A program made the translations under genes and the position numbers. From NCBI RefSeq assembly GCF_904849725.1, contig NC_058519.1, forward strand, positions 181,835,703 through 181,899,702: a stretch of 64,000 bases of DNA, written 5' to 3'. Below are positions 45,053 to 59,300 of this stretch, piece after piece. The DNA comes from Hordeum vulgare subsp. vulgare. Lineage: Eukaryota > Streptophyta > Magnoliopsida > Poales > Poaceae. Position 1 is the first letter of the stretch. Each line of letters starts with the position of its first letter. Below the pieces are notes generated by a model, which searched no databases, was not told where the DNA came from, and saw only the letters and a program-made list of their open reading frames with translations.

Positions 45053-45496
45053 GGTGACGAAGAGCTCGTCGTAAAGGGTTACGTCGATGCAATCTTAGAC
45101 ACTGATCCGGATAACTCTAAGTCACAAACCGGATACGTGTATGTTCTTAATGGGGGTGCGGTAAGCTGGTGCAGTTCCAAGCAAAGCGTCGGCGCTGATT
45201 CTACATGCGAAGCGGGGTACATAGCAGCCTTAGAGGCGGCTAAGGAGGGTGTCTGGATGAAGCAGTTCATGACAGATCTTGGAGCTATGCCGAGCGCACT
45301 AAATCCAATAATTCTGTTCGGTGACAACACTGGTGCCATTGCTCTGGCCAAGGAAACAAGGTTTCACAAGAGGACCACACACATCAAACGACGCTTCAAC
45401 CTCATCTGCGACTATGTTGAAGGAGAGGACGTAAATATTTGCAAAGTGCACACGGATCTGAATGTTGCAGATCTGCTGACTAAACCTCTACCATGA
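45050..45496 (+). pseudogene. A2 RNase H, C-terminal pol domain
   Basis: After a TGA at 45050-45052 the frame continues with a GYVDA motif (first catalytic Asp kept), SKSQTGYVYVLNGGAVSW, STCEAGYIA (Glu kept) and FGDNTGAIALA (Asp kept), and ends in HIKRRFN... and LLTKPLP with TGA at 45494-45496. The catalytic residues look preserved, but the domain is separated from the reverse transcriptase by a stop. Confidence 0.85.
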
Positions 45497-45596
45497 GCGA
45501 ATCATGAACAAAACCATAACTGTATGGGTGTTAGATTCATTACAAATCACATGAAGATGTGAGACTAGATTATTGACTCTAGTGCAAGTGGAAGAC
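45497..45596 (+). other. A2 3' untranslated region and polypurine tract
   Basis: 100 bp ending CAAGTGGAAGAC directly before the LTR start TGTTGG; nearly the same as 30395-30497. Confidence 0.75.
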
Positions 45597-47375
45597 TGTT
45601 GGAAATATGCCCTAGAGGCAATAATAAAATAGTTATTATTATATTTCCTATTTCAAGATAATCGTTTATTATCCATGCTATAACTGTATTGAATGGAAAC
45701 ATAAATGCATGTGTGGTTATATAGATAAAACTGTGTCCCTAGTGAGTCTCTAGTTGACTAGCCTATTGATCAAGGATGGTTAAGGTTTCCTAGCCATAGA
45801 CAAGTGTTCTCACTTGATGATGGGATCACATCATTAGGAGAATGATGTGATGGAGAAGACCCAAACTATGAACGTAGCATATGATCGTGTCATTTTGTTG
45901 CTATTGTTTTCTGCATGTCAAGTATTCATACCTGTGACCATGAGATCATGTAACTCACTCACACCGGAGGAATGCCTTATGTGTATCAAACGTCGCAACG
46001 TTACTCGGTGACTATAAAGGTGCTCTACAGGTATCTCCAAAGGTGTCCGTTGAGTTAGCATGGATCAAGACTGGGAATTGTCACTCCGTGTGATGGAGAG
46101 GTATCTCGGGGCCCACTCGGTAATACAACATCACATATAAGCCTCGCAAGCAATGTGACCAAAGAGTTAGTCACGGTATCTTGTATTACGAAATGATTAA
46201 AGAGACTTGTTGGTAACGAGATTGAAATAGGTATAGAGATACCGACGATCAGATCTCGGGCAAGTATCATACGGAAGGACAAAGGGAATGGTATACGGGA
46301 TTATATGAATCCTTGGCATAGAGGTTCAATCGATAAATATCTTTGTAGAATATGTAGGATCCAATATGGACATCCAGGTCCCGCTATTGGATATTGAACG
46401 GGGAGTGTCTCAGGTCATGTCTGCATAGTTCTTGAACCCGCGGGGTCTGCACACTTAAGGTTCGGTGACGTTTGGGATAGTAGAGTTATAGGTGTTGGTG
46501 ACCGAAGTTTTGTTCCGAGTCCCGGATGAGATACTGTATGTCATGAGGGTTTCCGAAATGCTCCAGAAATGAAGATTGATATAAAGGAAGTTGGTATTTG
46601 GATTCCGGAAGGATTTCGGGCATTGCTCGCAGTGTACCGGGAGTGACGAATGGGTACTGGGGGCCCACCAGGTGGGCCCACCACTCCCCAAGTGGGCCAC
46701 GTGGACTTGATGGTGGTGCAATAGCTCTTAGTGGGCTGTCTAAGTCAACCAAAGAAAGCCCATGAGGTAAAAGTGGAAAAAACCAAAAGAGGTGGAAAAC
46801 TTGGGGAGGAGTCCTACTCCAAGTAGGATTGGAGGAGGACTCCTCCTCCCTAGCTTCGGCCGAGCCCAAGGAGGATCTCCTTGTTGCTCAAGGCTAGCCC
46901 CTCCTTCCTCCTATATATACTAGAGGTTTCAGGGTTTTTGAGACACAATTTCAGCCACGTGCAACCCTCTCCTCTAGTTCGTAGTTCTTCCTCTAGATCG
47001 GATTTCTGCGGTGCTTAGGCAAAGCAATGCAGGAATAGATCACCACCACCACCGGCACGCCGTCACGCTGCCGGAGAACTCATCTACTTCCCCGTCTCTC
47101 TTGTTGTATCAAGAAGGCGAAGATCGTCATCGAGCTATACGTGTGATGAACGAGGAGATGTCCTCCGTTCGGTACTAGATCAATACAGATCATGGGACGA
47201 CGGTGATTTGAATCACGAAGACGTTCCACTACATCAACCACGTTTCTTAACGCTTCCCGCTTAGCGATCTACAAGGGTATGTAGATCCGATATCCCTCTC
47301 GTAGATGATCATCACCATGGTAGGTCTTCGTGTGCGTAGGAATTTTTTTTGTTTCCCATGCAACGTTCCCCAAAA
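45597..47375 (+). repeat. A2 3' LTR
   Basis: 1779 bp, TGTTGGAAATATGCC...TTCCCCAAAAA. The final ACA has become AAA. TATATATA at about 46911-46918. It is immediately followed by G2 LTR sequence. Confidence 0.9.
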
Positions 47376-50300
47376 AATACCACCTTACATGTACCTGCAA
47401 CTGGTTTTATATTAATTTGTGAGCCACAGGAACTCAGCAATCTCATTTCCAAAGGTATCAAGACTAGCAAAGATTAATGGGTGAGGTAAGGTTAAGTGGT
47501 GAGTCTGCAGCAAGCGACTAAGCATTTATTTGAGGTGGCGAACTCACGAGTACCAGAATAACAGGGGGATGATCTACGCATAATTGAACGTGAACTACTG
47601 ATGATCAAATGAATGATCCTGAACACCTACTTACGACAGACATAACCCCATCGTGTCCTCAATCGGAGAAGAAGCTCACAAAAGAGACAATCACGGTTAC
47701 GCACCCAGTTGGCAAGTTTTAGTTAAGTTTACTTCAAGTTATCTAGAACCGGATGTTAAACAAAGTTCCCTAGTTTGCCACATAACCGCGGGCACGGCTT
47801 TCCGAAAGATTTACCACTGCAGGGTGCTCCAACTAGTCCATCACAAATTACCACAAGCCACATAGAAAGCCTCGATCACGAAACTCGGGATTTCCTCGGA
47901 TTCCTTAGTGGAAAACCTCAACTCTGAGATAGCCCAAAGCATCACCGGAATCCCGATGCACAAGATATTTCGTCGAAGGTAAAACAAGTCCAACAACGTC
48001 GACTGACGTGTCGACGAATCTGATAGGAGCCGCGTATCTCGTTCTCAGGACATGATGGATAAGCGAAGCGTACGGTGGCCTGATAGACATGTCCCGAGTT
48101 GCCCCGGGTTGGCCCGGCACGCTGCTCTAGTTTGGACCAACACTCATGAGGAGCACTGACCCGAGGGTTGATTAAGTTTCCTGGGGTTAATTACTCCCTA
48201 TGTGGTTCATTAGTTATTAGGCAAATAGTACCAAAGTTGGCCTTGCGAGACCAGTTTTAAACTAAGACGAATTATCAAGGGTGTCCCCATAACAACCCCG
48301 ATCGTGTTAGGAGCGCTCTATTATGGAATATAACACCGGTAGCAGAAACTAAGGTGGCAAAGGTGGAACAAAACACCACGCTAGAAGGCCAAGCCTTCCA
48401 CCTTTTACCAAGTATATAGGTGCATTAAATTAAGTAGCAATTAATATAGTGATATGACAAGGAACACGTGTTTTCACATGGAAACAACTGCACCTGCAAC
48501 TAGCAACGCTATTACATGGTTAAGCAAGCGGTAACATAGCCAGTCGGTGGTTTGCTAGGTTATAGAAACGTTGAAGGTTTTCATGGCAATGTTGAGAGGC
48601 TGACATATAACAGGTGGTAGGCAGCGAGACATAACGAAAGAAACGAGACAACTAGCATCACATTGATAGTAATGGTATCTATGGAAATGGTCATCTTTCC
48701 TGAGATCCCGCTTGGAAGAAGGATGACTTCGTGAAGCAGACAAACCAACGTAGTCGAACGGATCCTCACATTCCGACACGCTTGCGGAACTCTATAGAGA
48801 TGAAGCAAACCGGAAACAATAATCAACACACGATCTTCACCACGACACATGCAGGATATGATGCACACCCTAATATGATGCATGTCCATTTCAATTATGC
48901 AAGGCATGGCATGGCAATTCAAACAATCAAACATTAAACATTAAGTGAAGCTCAATATGCAACGAGTTGCATATTTATGAAACTCCACATACGAATTATT
49001 TAGTTCACTCCCATTTAGGTAAATGGCAATATTAAATGTTTTTAAACATGGCAAGAGGTGAAGCACAAATAAACTACCTATCTAGACATTTTAAATGAGG
49101 CCGGAAACGACATAGAGCATCTCTGAAACGACCCCACACGTTACCTTTGAAATATGTCCATATTTGTCCTAACCACATTTTATGTTTGTTAAACATCAAA
49201 ACAAAGTGGTCCACGTGAAACTACACGTCATTCTAGTCGGTTTACATATATAGCTCATCTCCAACGGAGCTAGGGTTAACTAGCTACGAATTAAACCGTT
49301 TTAAATACGTTGTCACGCAAACCGATGCAAACAGCACATTAAACAGTTTTAAATATGCATGAGAGTTGGCAAATATTAATCTACGCGAAATCCTACATGT
49401 TTTGCATATCTAACTTATTTTGATCCGCCGCACGGTTTAAAAGTTACGGGCATTGTAAAATCATGCAATTTTCTGAAATTCATCGTAATGGAAAATATCA
49501 CAGGACGGAAAAAAATAACGCATGGACCAAATCTGATGAAACCGGGTCAAAACAGAGAAGGGCACAATTTATTTAAGCACCGCTCAGGGCGAGGAATAGG
49601 CGAGGCGAGGCCTCACCTCGGGCCACTTGGGCCGGCCTGGCGAAGGAGCGGAGATGGGCCCCGGGAGGCCGAGCAGGGCCTAGGCAAACGGGCTGGCGGG
49701 ACGGCCTAGCAGGCCGGGGCGATCCAGCTGGGCGGCTGCCATCCTGGCTGGTCAATGAGCAGTAGGCTCGGGATCCCGATATGGGACGCGGGAGGCAGGC
49801 GATGGCGATGGGGCTTGGCGCTTCGGGGGAGCGACCGGCGGCATGCGGGCGAGGCAACAGCGGCATGCGAGGGGTGCAGCTGGCGGCGGGATCCGGCGAG
49901 GTGGAGTTCCAGTGAACACGACGGCCTGCAGATCGGGGCCGACGGCATGCGAGGGGTGCAGCTAGCGGCGGGATACGGCGAGGCGGAGCTCCAGTGAACG
50001 CGGCGGGCTGCAGATCAGGGCTGGCAACCAAGCTACTTGCACGTGCGTGGAGAGAGAGGAGCGAGGTGAGGGAGATGGAGAGCAGAAGGGGAAGAGAGAG
50101 AGGCAGACCGATGGGGCTGGGGTCTGATCTGCTCCTGTGAGCTGCTCCTGCAGGGTCGGCTCTGGCGACCGACACGGGCAGGCGCGGGACGAGGGGCATA
50201 TCTGGGGCTCAGGAGGAGCTCAGGCGCCATGGATGCTCTAATCCATGCGCTGGGAGGCATCGGGCGAATCGGGCCTAGATGGGCTCAGGCAGCCTCAACC

Positions 50301-51003
50301 CGGGCCCCGGCGGGCCTCGTAGTCTGGAGGTGGGAGGAGTGATGAGACCAGGTGGCGGCTGGGGTCAGGGTTGCACGGGAATCGAGGAGGGTTAGGGTTA
50401 GTTGCCTATTTATAGAAAATAGAGCTAGGGTTAGGGGATTTGCTTCGTTTTTGGACCGTTGGATCGCGATCCGACGGCTCCGAAAGTGGAGGGGCTTAGG
50501 GTTAGCTTAGGTAGTCTAACGGGCTATGTTGGAGAGGCTAGGTGGGGAAGAGAGGGGAGATTTGCAGCCCGTCAACGATATTTTAAACATCAAAAAACGT
50601 CCGACGATAAACCGAAGACGGTGCCACTACGGTCGACCGATCGGGTATCAAACGAACTCCGATTGCGACGAAATTTGGCAGGCGGCCTACCTACAATAAA
50701 ATAAGACCGCACGCCAAGTTTCAACCCAATCCGATAAAGTTTTATACAAACTTTTAAAACAAGATTTTTTTAAGGATGTCGCGGGCGCGTGCGTGTGTGG
50801 TTGGTCTCAAAACGGATAATGACAAAACGGAGAGAACCGACAGCTAATAACAGATGCAAGTTTTGAAAACTGGCGGCAATGGAGTGTCGATGCAATGCAT
50901 ATGATGCGAATGATGCGATGATGAATGCGGCAAACAAAATAATAACACGGCGACGACGGAATAAAAGGGGAATATTCTGGAGCGTCCGTCTCGGGCTGTT
51001 GCA
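47376..51003 (-). repeat. G2 second LTR, missing about 350 bp at its end
   Basis: It aligns with 56698-60230; on the minus strand it starts TGCAACAGCCCG at 51003. TATAAATA (complement of 50407-50414) is followed by a GC-rich transcribed part. A polypurine-like GTAGGAAAGT directly precedes it on the minus strand, marking it as a 3' LTR. By eye it differs from the other copy by about 9-10%. Minus-strand open frames in the GC-rich part (49573-50199) have no recognisable domain. Confidence 0.87.
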
Positions 51004-51852
51004 ACTTTCCTACACTAACAAGAGATCTCGACCCAAGATCTAAGAAAGAAAGAGGGGAAAGGATGAGAAATACCAAGAGGTAAAACTTAGTCGCTTCTTT
51101 GACAAATGAGTGAAACCAACGATCCTTGAAGGTTGCAAAGAGATGAAGAATGATATGAGAAACAAGCAAGAATTCACACAAAAGTTCGGCACCACTTCGG
51201 TAGGAAAGATGGCAAAAATTGATAAGATAGAAAGATCTTGAAATATTCACACAAAACAACTAAAATGAGAAGCAAGGAAAGAATATGATCTTGATAAAAT
51301 GAGATGATTGACTCAGAAGAGCAACAACAGAATGCCTCCGGAATAAAAGAATAGAAACTAGATCATTGGGAAGTTAGAATGAAGAAGAAAATGAAAACTA
51401 CTACCACAATTGAATTTGGCAAGCATCCTTGTACGAAGAATTGAACGGAGTTGTTGGAAAACCAACAACAAAAAGAACAAGCTTGTGGTGGACTTATGAA
51501 AACCATCTCAACAATGAGGTGACAACCAGCCACAATTGGAAAACAATTGATACGTTGGGAGCAACCAGATATGAAAACTTCTTACACCAAGAGGAAACAT
51601 TGAAAACTTGGATTAATGGCGACACCATAATAGCAACAATCCTTAGACAAAGCTTTAGGTGAAGTATAAACCAAGATAACTCAATGAAGAAATCATGGGT
51701 TGAAACATCTCATGATTGAAGGAATTGGTGGGTTTAATTATCTCACTCTTGAAACAAATTGTCTTTGAGACTCCTTCACTAACAAGAATGTATAACACCA
51801 CCTCAAAGGATAAAGGAGGGAGAATTGCACTTGGAATGAAAAACATAGGATA
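51004..51852 (-). other. G2 internal region, 3' part
   Basis: Purine-rich on the plus strand, no supported gene; it ends with the GGATA target copy (51848-51852) of the A5 solo LTR. Confidence 0.75.
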
Positions 51853-53640
51853 TGTTGGGGGAACGTCGCATGGGAAACAAAATTTCCTACGCACACGAAG
51901 ACCAATCATGGTGATGATCATCTACGAGAGGGAGATCGGATCCACATACCCTTGTAGATCGCTAAGCGGGAAGCGTTAATAAACACGGTTGATGTAGTGG
52001 AACGTCTTCGCATCCAAATTGCCGCCATCCCACGATCCGTCCTGATCTAGCACCGAACGGACGACACCTCCGCGTTCAGCACACGTACAACTCGATGATG
52101 ATCTCCGCCTTCTTGATCCAGCAAGAGGGGTGGAGAGATAGATGAGTTCTCCAGCAGCGCGACGGCGTGACGGCGATGGTGGTGGAGCTAGTCCAGCAGG
52201 GCTTCGCCTAAGTGCCGCTGAAAACTAGACTAGAGGAGAAACGGATCTAGAGAGAGGGTAGCACGTGGCTAATTGTTGTGTCTCAAAAACCCTCAAAATC
52301 TCTAATATATAGGAGGACATGAGGGAGGCCGCCGGCCCTAGGGCTGCCCCTTTGGCTCGGCCGATGTGGGAGGAGAGGAGGAGTCCTACTCCAATCCTAC
52401 TCATAGGAGGATTCCCCTTCCACTTGGAAACCTTTTCCACCTTTTGTATTTTCCCCTTATTTCCTACTCCAGCCACATGGGCCCTTAGAGGTGGCGTCGG
52501 CCATCCCACCAGGGGCTGGTTAGCCTCCTATCTTGGCCCATGAAGCCCTAGTGTCGTCACACCCCTCCCGGTGGTCCCCCGGCACTCTCCCAGCACTCCC
52601 GGTACACTACCTATGAGTCCGAAACCTTTTTGGTGACCAAAACAGGACTTCCTATATATCAAACTTTACCTTCGGACCATTCCGGAGCTCCTCGTGATGT
52701 CCAGGATCTCATCTGAGACTCCTAACAACCTTCGGTCACCAACACCTATAACTCAATTATACCGAAACGTTATCGATCCTTAAGTGTGTAGACCCTCCCG
52801 GTTCGAGAATTATGCAGACATGACCGAGACACTCTCCGGTCAATATCCAATAGCGGGACCTAGACGTCCATATTGGATCCTACATATTATACGAAGATGT
52901 TTATCGGTTGAACCTCTATGTCAAGTATTCAGTTAATCTCGTATGTTGTTCCCTTTGTGCTTCGGTATGATACTTGCCCGAGATTCGATCATCGGTATCT
53001 CCATACCTAGTTCAGTCTCGTTACCGGGAAGTCTCTTTACTCGTCACGTAATACAAGATCCCATGACTAACTCCTTAGTCACATTGCTTGCAAGGCTTGT
53101 TGTGATGTTGTATTACCGAGTGGGCCTCGAGATACCTCTCCGTCACATGGAGTGACAAATCCCAGTCTCGATCCATGCCAACCCAACAGACACCTTCGGA
53201 GATACATGTAGAGCACCTTTATAGTCACCCAGTTACGTTGCGACGTTTGATACACACAAGGTATTCCTCCGGTGTCCGGTAGTTGCATGATCTCATGGTC
53301 ATAGGAACACATACATTGACATGCAGAAAACAGTAGCAATAAACTGACACGATCATATGCTACGTTCATAGTTTGGGTTTTGTCCATCACATGATTCTCC
53401 TAATGATGTGATCCCGTTATCAAGTGATGACACTTGTCTATGGCCAGGAAACCTTGACCATTTTTTATCAACGGTCTAGTTAACTAGAGGCTCAATAGGG
53501 AAAGTGTGTTGTCTATGTATCCGCACATGTATTTGAGTTTCCAATCAATACAATTCTAGCATGAATAATAAACGATTATCATGAAAAAGGAAATATAGTA
53601 ATAACTAATATATTATTGCTTCTAGGGCATATTTCTAACA
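51853..53640 (-). mobile_element. BARE/Angela-type solo LTR A5 with perfect target duplication
   Basis: 1788 bp, on the minus strand TGTTAGAAATATGCCC...TCCCCCAACA, flanked by GGATA at 51848-51852 and 53641-53645. No primer site or internal sequence on either side, so it is the product of recombination between two LTRs of a former full element inside G2. Confidence 0.92.
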
Positions 53641-53645
53641 GGATA

Positions 53646-56348
53646 TTTGAGCCTCTCCAACAAGAATGTTGAAGAACACTTTGAGAAAGAATTGCAGCCA
53701 TGATGAATCATCATGAAGAACCACTTGGAGAACACCGGGATGAGAGGATGATATAAATAGTTGAATGTTGGAAAGAATAAGATTGAAGCCTTGCAAAGAT
53801 TTAGATGGAACTTCACGAAGAGAAAATTGAGAAAAACTTGACCTCCGGAAAAGAAAGATGAAGCACTTGGGATAAAGAATTTGAGATCATGAACCACTCC
53901 GTAAGAAGAAATGAAATCACCTTGAAGAACAAGAACAAGAATTATGTTATGCTCATTCTTCACCAAGTTAAATTGATGACAAGCAACGGATTTATCATAG
54001 CACCTATTCTTCTCGAAAATATTGGAGATAGAGAGAAAAAGCACAAACTTGAAGAAGTCTTGACAGAACCATCGATAAGAATTTGGAATGAAAGACGATA
54101 ACACAAATGAACTGGGTTGCATGAGGGAAAAGAGAGCATGGTTCGATGATGAATGCTTGAACAAGCCACCGGTAAGAATTCACAAATGAATGGGCATACA
54201 TGAATGAATGAAGATACATGAGAACAAAGAGATCATGATCCACCCGATAGAAAACTTGAACAAGGCACCGGAATAATTGAGAGACGCACGAAGAGACATC
54301 AAATGAGAAGAATTTGAGAATGAAAGCTGAAAGCTCAGAACGAAGAAATCTTCTAAAATGATGGCCTTCGGAGGATCGAGAATGATACAATTCTGAAATT
54401 CACCGGATAGCAAGAAAGGGATTATTCATGATTTAAAACAATGAGAGGACACACAAGCTGAGGTGAAAATCTTTAAAAGAATGGAGCAAGATTTAAGGGA
54501 ACCACTTCTTCAATCTTCACAAGCTGAGAACGATGGCAAGAAACACCGCAAAGGATTATTGAGACACTCTGGGATAATGAATAAGGAAAAGTTGAGCCAA
54601 CGAAGGAAATTAATTCGAATAGATCTTGGAGAAGGGATACAACTAATGGAAAACATACTTATGTCACACTTGAAATGATTTAGAGATCTCGAGAAAAGAT
54701 TAGAAGAGCCAGGAAAGATCCTGAGAAAGAACATGTGGGTTATGGGCCCACTCAAAGAAAACACCATTGAAACAATGGTAGGAAAGAGATATTGCACCAG
54801 TACAAATGAAAATTTGATGAGGTGAGAACCACGAAATAATAGAAAGAATTGAAAACAAGAAACTTCTGAGATATCTTCAACACTCCGGGCAGAAGAGAGT
54901 GATGAATAAACAAGAGAGACTTGATGACAATTTCCAACACAGGAAAAAACATTGGACAAATGAGAAGGATATGATGACCATCGAGATCTTGAATTGAATT
55001 CACTGGAAAAGAGAACAAGAATGAAAAATGATGAACTCGAAACTCCTGAGAATCTTCACCAAGAATCACCGGATATAACACGGAAGAGAAGATAGCAAAA
55101 GCATCAATGGAAAGAAAGGCACTTGGATGAAAATTAAATAGTTGAAGCAAAAGGGTGGGAGGGCGGGGAAAAACAAAGACAACTTGGAACAAATGAGAAA
55201 AACTCCGGAAAGAAGTGAGAGATTTATCTTACAAATATTTGAAAGGGTTGAATTCACTTGAAGAGAATCACATCGGTTGAAAAAGAATTGATATGACAAT
55301 TCCGGTTTGAAAAGAATTGAGAGACAATTTGATTGAGCAAGAGAATTAGCATTCCCACAACATATGAGAACACCACTTAGGAAAGATATGAAATTACGAT
55401 TTGACATCTAAGCAACTAGAATTACCATATTCCAACAAAACAAAGGATGAGGCTTACAAAACAAGCCAAAACAAATTCATGACAGAGATTCCATTCGATA
55501 TTTTCGTGGATAGGATCGCACGGGCTCTATCCTACAGTAGCCATCATGTACAAGGCAGTGCACACGACATATGAAGCGCCCCCGAGTCATAGCAAGCTAC
55601 AAGGACTCTTTAAGACACAACGAGAACCGATGTAAAACGACCGTGAACAAACGGATCCACTAGATGTCGAAGCCCAACCTCACATCATGCATTTGTTGGA
55701 AGATTGTCCTATAAGTGACTATTTGAATTTCCACCTAAGAACCCCCGAAATTTCTGGTCATGCAATTGGTTCCACGGATACAAGGAGAAAATTTCACTCA
55801 ACTCCTAGTATCTAACCCATCTAGTGTATCACATCCGTCAACACATAACCAAAATCTCGGAACCTCATCTATCTCAGACCCTCATAATCACAACGATACT
55901 AAGTATGGTGATACATCTGTACATATCTACACCAGTACTAGGGAAGCCAGACTCCTCTCGCCACTACTAGTATTGAAGAAATTTCAAACATCCTCCGTCC
56001 TGAGGTACTAAGAAATTTGAATGATAATGATGTGCTCAAGAATCCCCTGGAGCTCAACTCCCCGGAAGAAATCAAGTCACACAGGAGGCACCACGATAGA
56101 ACTCTGTCACATCGACATCGTATAGATTCGAAAAATATACGCGTGATCCTAATTTTTTTTTGAGTGGGAAGAGGAGTAGAATTGAAATTATTACGACAAG
56201 ATTCCTCACCAGAGCATAGAAGAGGAGAAAAAAAGAATCCTACTCTCCGATATATAACTTGACTCAAAGCAGTTTTTCACTAGACTCGACTCGGTCAAGT
56301 TCGATCAATCAAGAGGGCTCCTAGGTCGGTAGTGCTCTGTTACCAACT
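53646..56348 (-). other. G2 internal region, 5' part, with primer-binding site
   Basis: It contains the initiator-Met-like primer site TGGTAACAGAGC (complement of 56334-56345), three bases from the LTR. The rest is strongly purine-rich on the plus strand with no supported gene. Positions 54187-56330 are duplicated at 28462-30367. Confidence 0.8.
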
Positions 56349-59300
56349 TGTAACACCCAAGATGCGACCCTATCCTTATTTTGGCGTGAGAGCCTCGATA
56401 GGGATAGAAGCGCATCTCATTGTTTCGCAAGAATGGCTATCGTTCAAGTACATGACTGAAAAGATGAGTATAAGAAGTTGGCTTACACTCGCCACAAGCT
56501 ACATCAAGTTCACATAAATACAACAATATATAGTCATCATGAAGAAGAGCAGGGTCCGACTACGAACGAAAACAAACGATAAAAGAACGACGTCCATCCA
56601 TGCTATCCCAGGCCGTCGGCCTGGAACCCATCCTAGATCGATGAAGAACAAGGTGAAGAAACTCCAAAAGCACAATCATCACGGTCACATCATAATATAA
56701 CCTTACCTGTACGTGCAACTGGTGTTGTAGTAATCTCTGAGCCATAGGGACTTAGCAATCCCATTTCCAAAGGTATCAAGAGTAGCAAAGCTTAAAGGGT
56801 GAGGTAAGGTTAAGTGGTGAGTTTGCAGCGAGCGACTAAGCATTTATTTAAGGTGGCTAACTCATGAGTACCAGAATAAGAGGGGGATGATCTATGCATA
56901 ATCAAACATGAACTACTGATGATCAAATGAATGATCCTGCAAGCCTACTTACTTCAGACGTAACCCCACCGTGTCCTCGATCGAAGAAGAAGCTCACGAA
57001 ATAGACAATCATGGTTACACACTCAGTTGGCAAGTTTTAATTAAGTTTACTTCAAGTTATCTAGAAACGGATGTTAAACAAAGTTTACAACTTTGCCTCA
57101 TAACCGCGGGCATGGCTTTCCGAAAGAGTTAACCCTGCAGGGGTGATCCAACTAGTCCATCACAAATTACCACAAGCCGCATAGAAAGCCTCGATCACGA
57201 GACTCGTCATATCCTCGGATTCCTTAGTGGAAAACCTCAACTATGAGATAGCCCAAAGCATCGCCGGAATCCCGATGCACAAGATATTTCGTCGAAGGTA
57301 AAACAAGTCCAGCAAGGCCACCCGACATGTCGACGAACCCGATAGGAGCCGCGTATCTCGTTCTCAGGACATGACGGATAAGCGATGCATACAGTGGCCT
57401 AATAGACATCTCCCGAATTGCCCCGGGTTGGCTCCGCACGGTGCTCTTGTTTGGACCAACACTCATGAAGAGCACTATCCCTGGGGTTGATTAAGTTTCC
57501 TCGGTTTAATTACTCCCTATGCGGTTCATTAGTTATTAGGCAAATACTACCAAAGTTGGGCCTTGCTAGACCAGATTTAAACTAAGACGAATTATCTAGG
57601 GGGTCCCCATAACAACCCGGATCGTGTTAGGAGTGTTCTATAATGGAATATAACACCGATAGCCGAAACTAAGGCGACAAAGGTGGAAGAAAACACCAGG
57701 CTAGAAGGCCAAGCCTTCCACCTTTTACCAAGTATATAGGTGCATTAAATTAAGTAGAAATTAATATAGTGATATAACATGGAACCCATGTTTTCACATG
57801 GAAACAACTACACCTGCAACTAGCAACGCTATCACATGGTTAGGCAAGCGGTAACATAGCCAATCAGTGGCTTGCTAGGTTATAGAAAGGTTGAAGGTTT
57901 TCATGGCAATGTTGAGAGGCTCACAATTAATAGGTGGTAGGCAGCAAGACATAACGAAAGAAACGAGACAACTAGCATGGCATTGATAGTAATGGTATCT
58001 AGGTAAATGGTCATCTTGCCTGAGAACTCGCTTGGAAGAAGGACGAATCCGTGAAGGAGATGAACCGACGTAGTCAAACGTATCCTCACATTCTGACATG
58101 CTTGCACAACTCTATTGAGACGAAGCAAACCAGAAAAAAGAATCAACACACAGTATTCACCACGGCACATGCACAATATGATGCACACCCTAATATTATG
58201 CATGTCCATTTTAATTATGCAAGGCATGGCATGGCAATTCACAAAAATCAAACACTACACATTAAGTGAAGCTCAATATGCAACGAGTTGCATATTGACG
58301 AAGATCCACGTACGAATTATTTAGTTCACTCTATATAGGTACACATCAATATTAAATGTTGTTAAACATGGCAAGAGGTGAAGCACAAATAAACTACCTA
58401 TCTAGACATTTTAAATGAGGCCGGAAACGACATATAGCATCTCCAAAACGACCCCACACGTTACCTTTGAAATCTGTCCAGATTTTTCCTAACCATATTT
58501 TCTGTTTTTTAAACATAAAAAAGTGGTTCACATGAAACTACACGTGACTCTAGTTAGTTTACATATATAACTCATCTCCAATGGAGCTACAGTTAACAAG
58601 CTACGCATTAAATTATTTTAAACATGTTGTCACGCAAAACAATGCAAACAACACATTAAACAGTTTTAAATTTGCATGAGAATTAAAAAATATTAATCTA
58701 CGCAAAATTCTACACGTTTCACATATTTAACTTATTTTGATCCGACGCACAGTTTAAAAGTTACGGGCATTTTAAAATCATGCAATTTTCTGAAATTCGT
58801 CGTAATGGAAAAAACACAGGACGGAAAAATGATAACGCATGGAACGAATCTGATGCAACCAGGCCGAAAGAGAGCAGGGGGCAATTTAATTAAGCGCCGC
58901 TTAGGGCAAGGAATAGGCGAGGGGAGGCCTCACCTCGGGCCACTTGGGCCGGCCTGGCGAAGGAGCGGAGCTCGGCCGCGGGAGGCCGAGCTGGGCCTGG
59001 GCAAAGGTGCCGGCGGGACGGCCTAGCAGGACGGGGCGATCCAGCTGGGCGGCGGCCCACCTGGCTGGTAAACAAGCGGTAGGCTCGAGATCCCGATGTG
59101 GGACGCGGGAGGCATGCAATGGCGATGGGGCTTGGCGCTCCGGGGCAGCGATCGGCGGCATGCAGGCGAGGCGCCAGCAGCATGCGAGGGGCGCAGCTGG
59201 CAGCGGGATCCGGTTAGGTGGAGCTCCAGCGACCGTCGCGGGCTGCAGATCGGCACCGATGACCTGGCTGCTTGCACCTACGGGGAGAGAGAGTTGCGAG

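Larger units (their letters stand above)
30368..47375 (+). mobile_element. BARE/WIS/Angela-type Copia element A2, with an extra internal end upstream of its 5' LTR
   Basis: Plus strand: 130 bp of internal 3' end (30368-30497), LTR (30498-31695 and 39734-40308, split by G3), leader with degraded primer site, gag, protease, integrase, reverse transcriptase, RNase H (41578-45496), polypurine tract, LTR (45597-47375). Own length is about 9.0 kb. All Copia domains are recognisable in the Copia order (integrase before reverse transcriptase). Nonsense codons, frameshifts and an integrase active-site change make it inactive. The left side is truncated, and the insertion has replaced about 370 bp of G2. 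Confidence 0.9.

Noticed and set aside
49573..50199. 208-codon minus-strand Pro/Arg/Ser-rich frame in the G2 LTR, downstream of a TATA-like box, partly shared in frame with 58890-59183
   Set aside because: Broken in the other LTR copy except for its last 97 codons, where amino-acid changes are frequent; GC-rich composition alone gives long open frames. No domain recognised.
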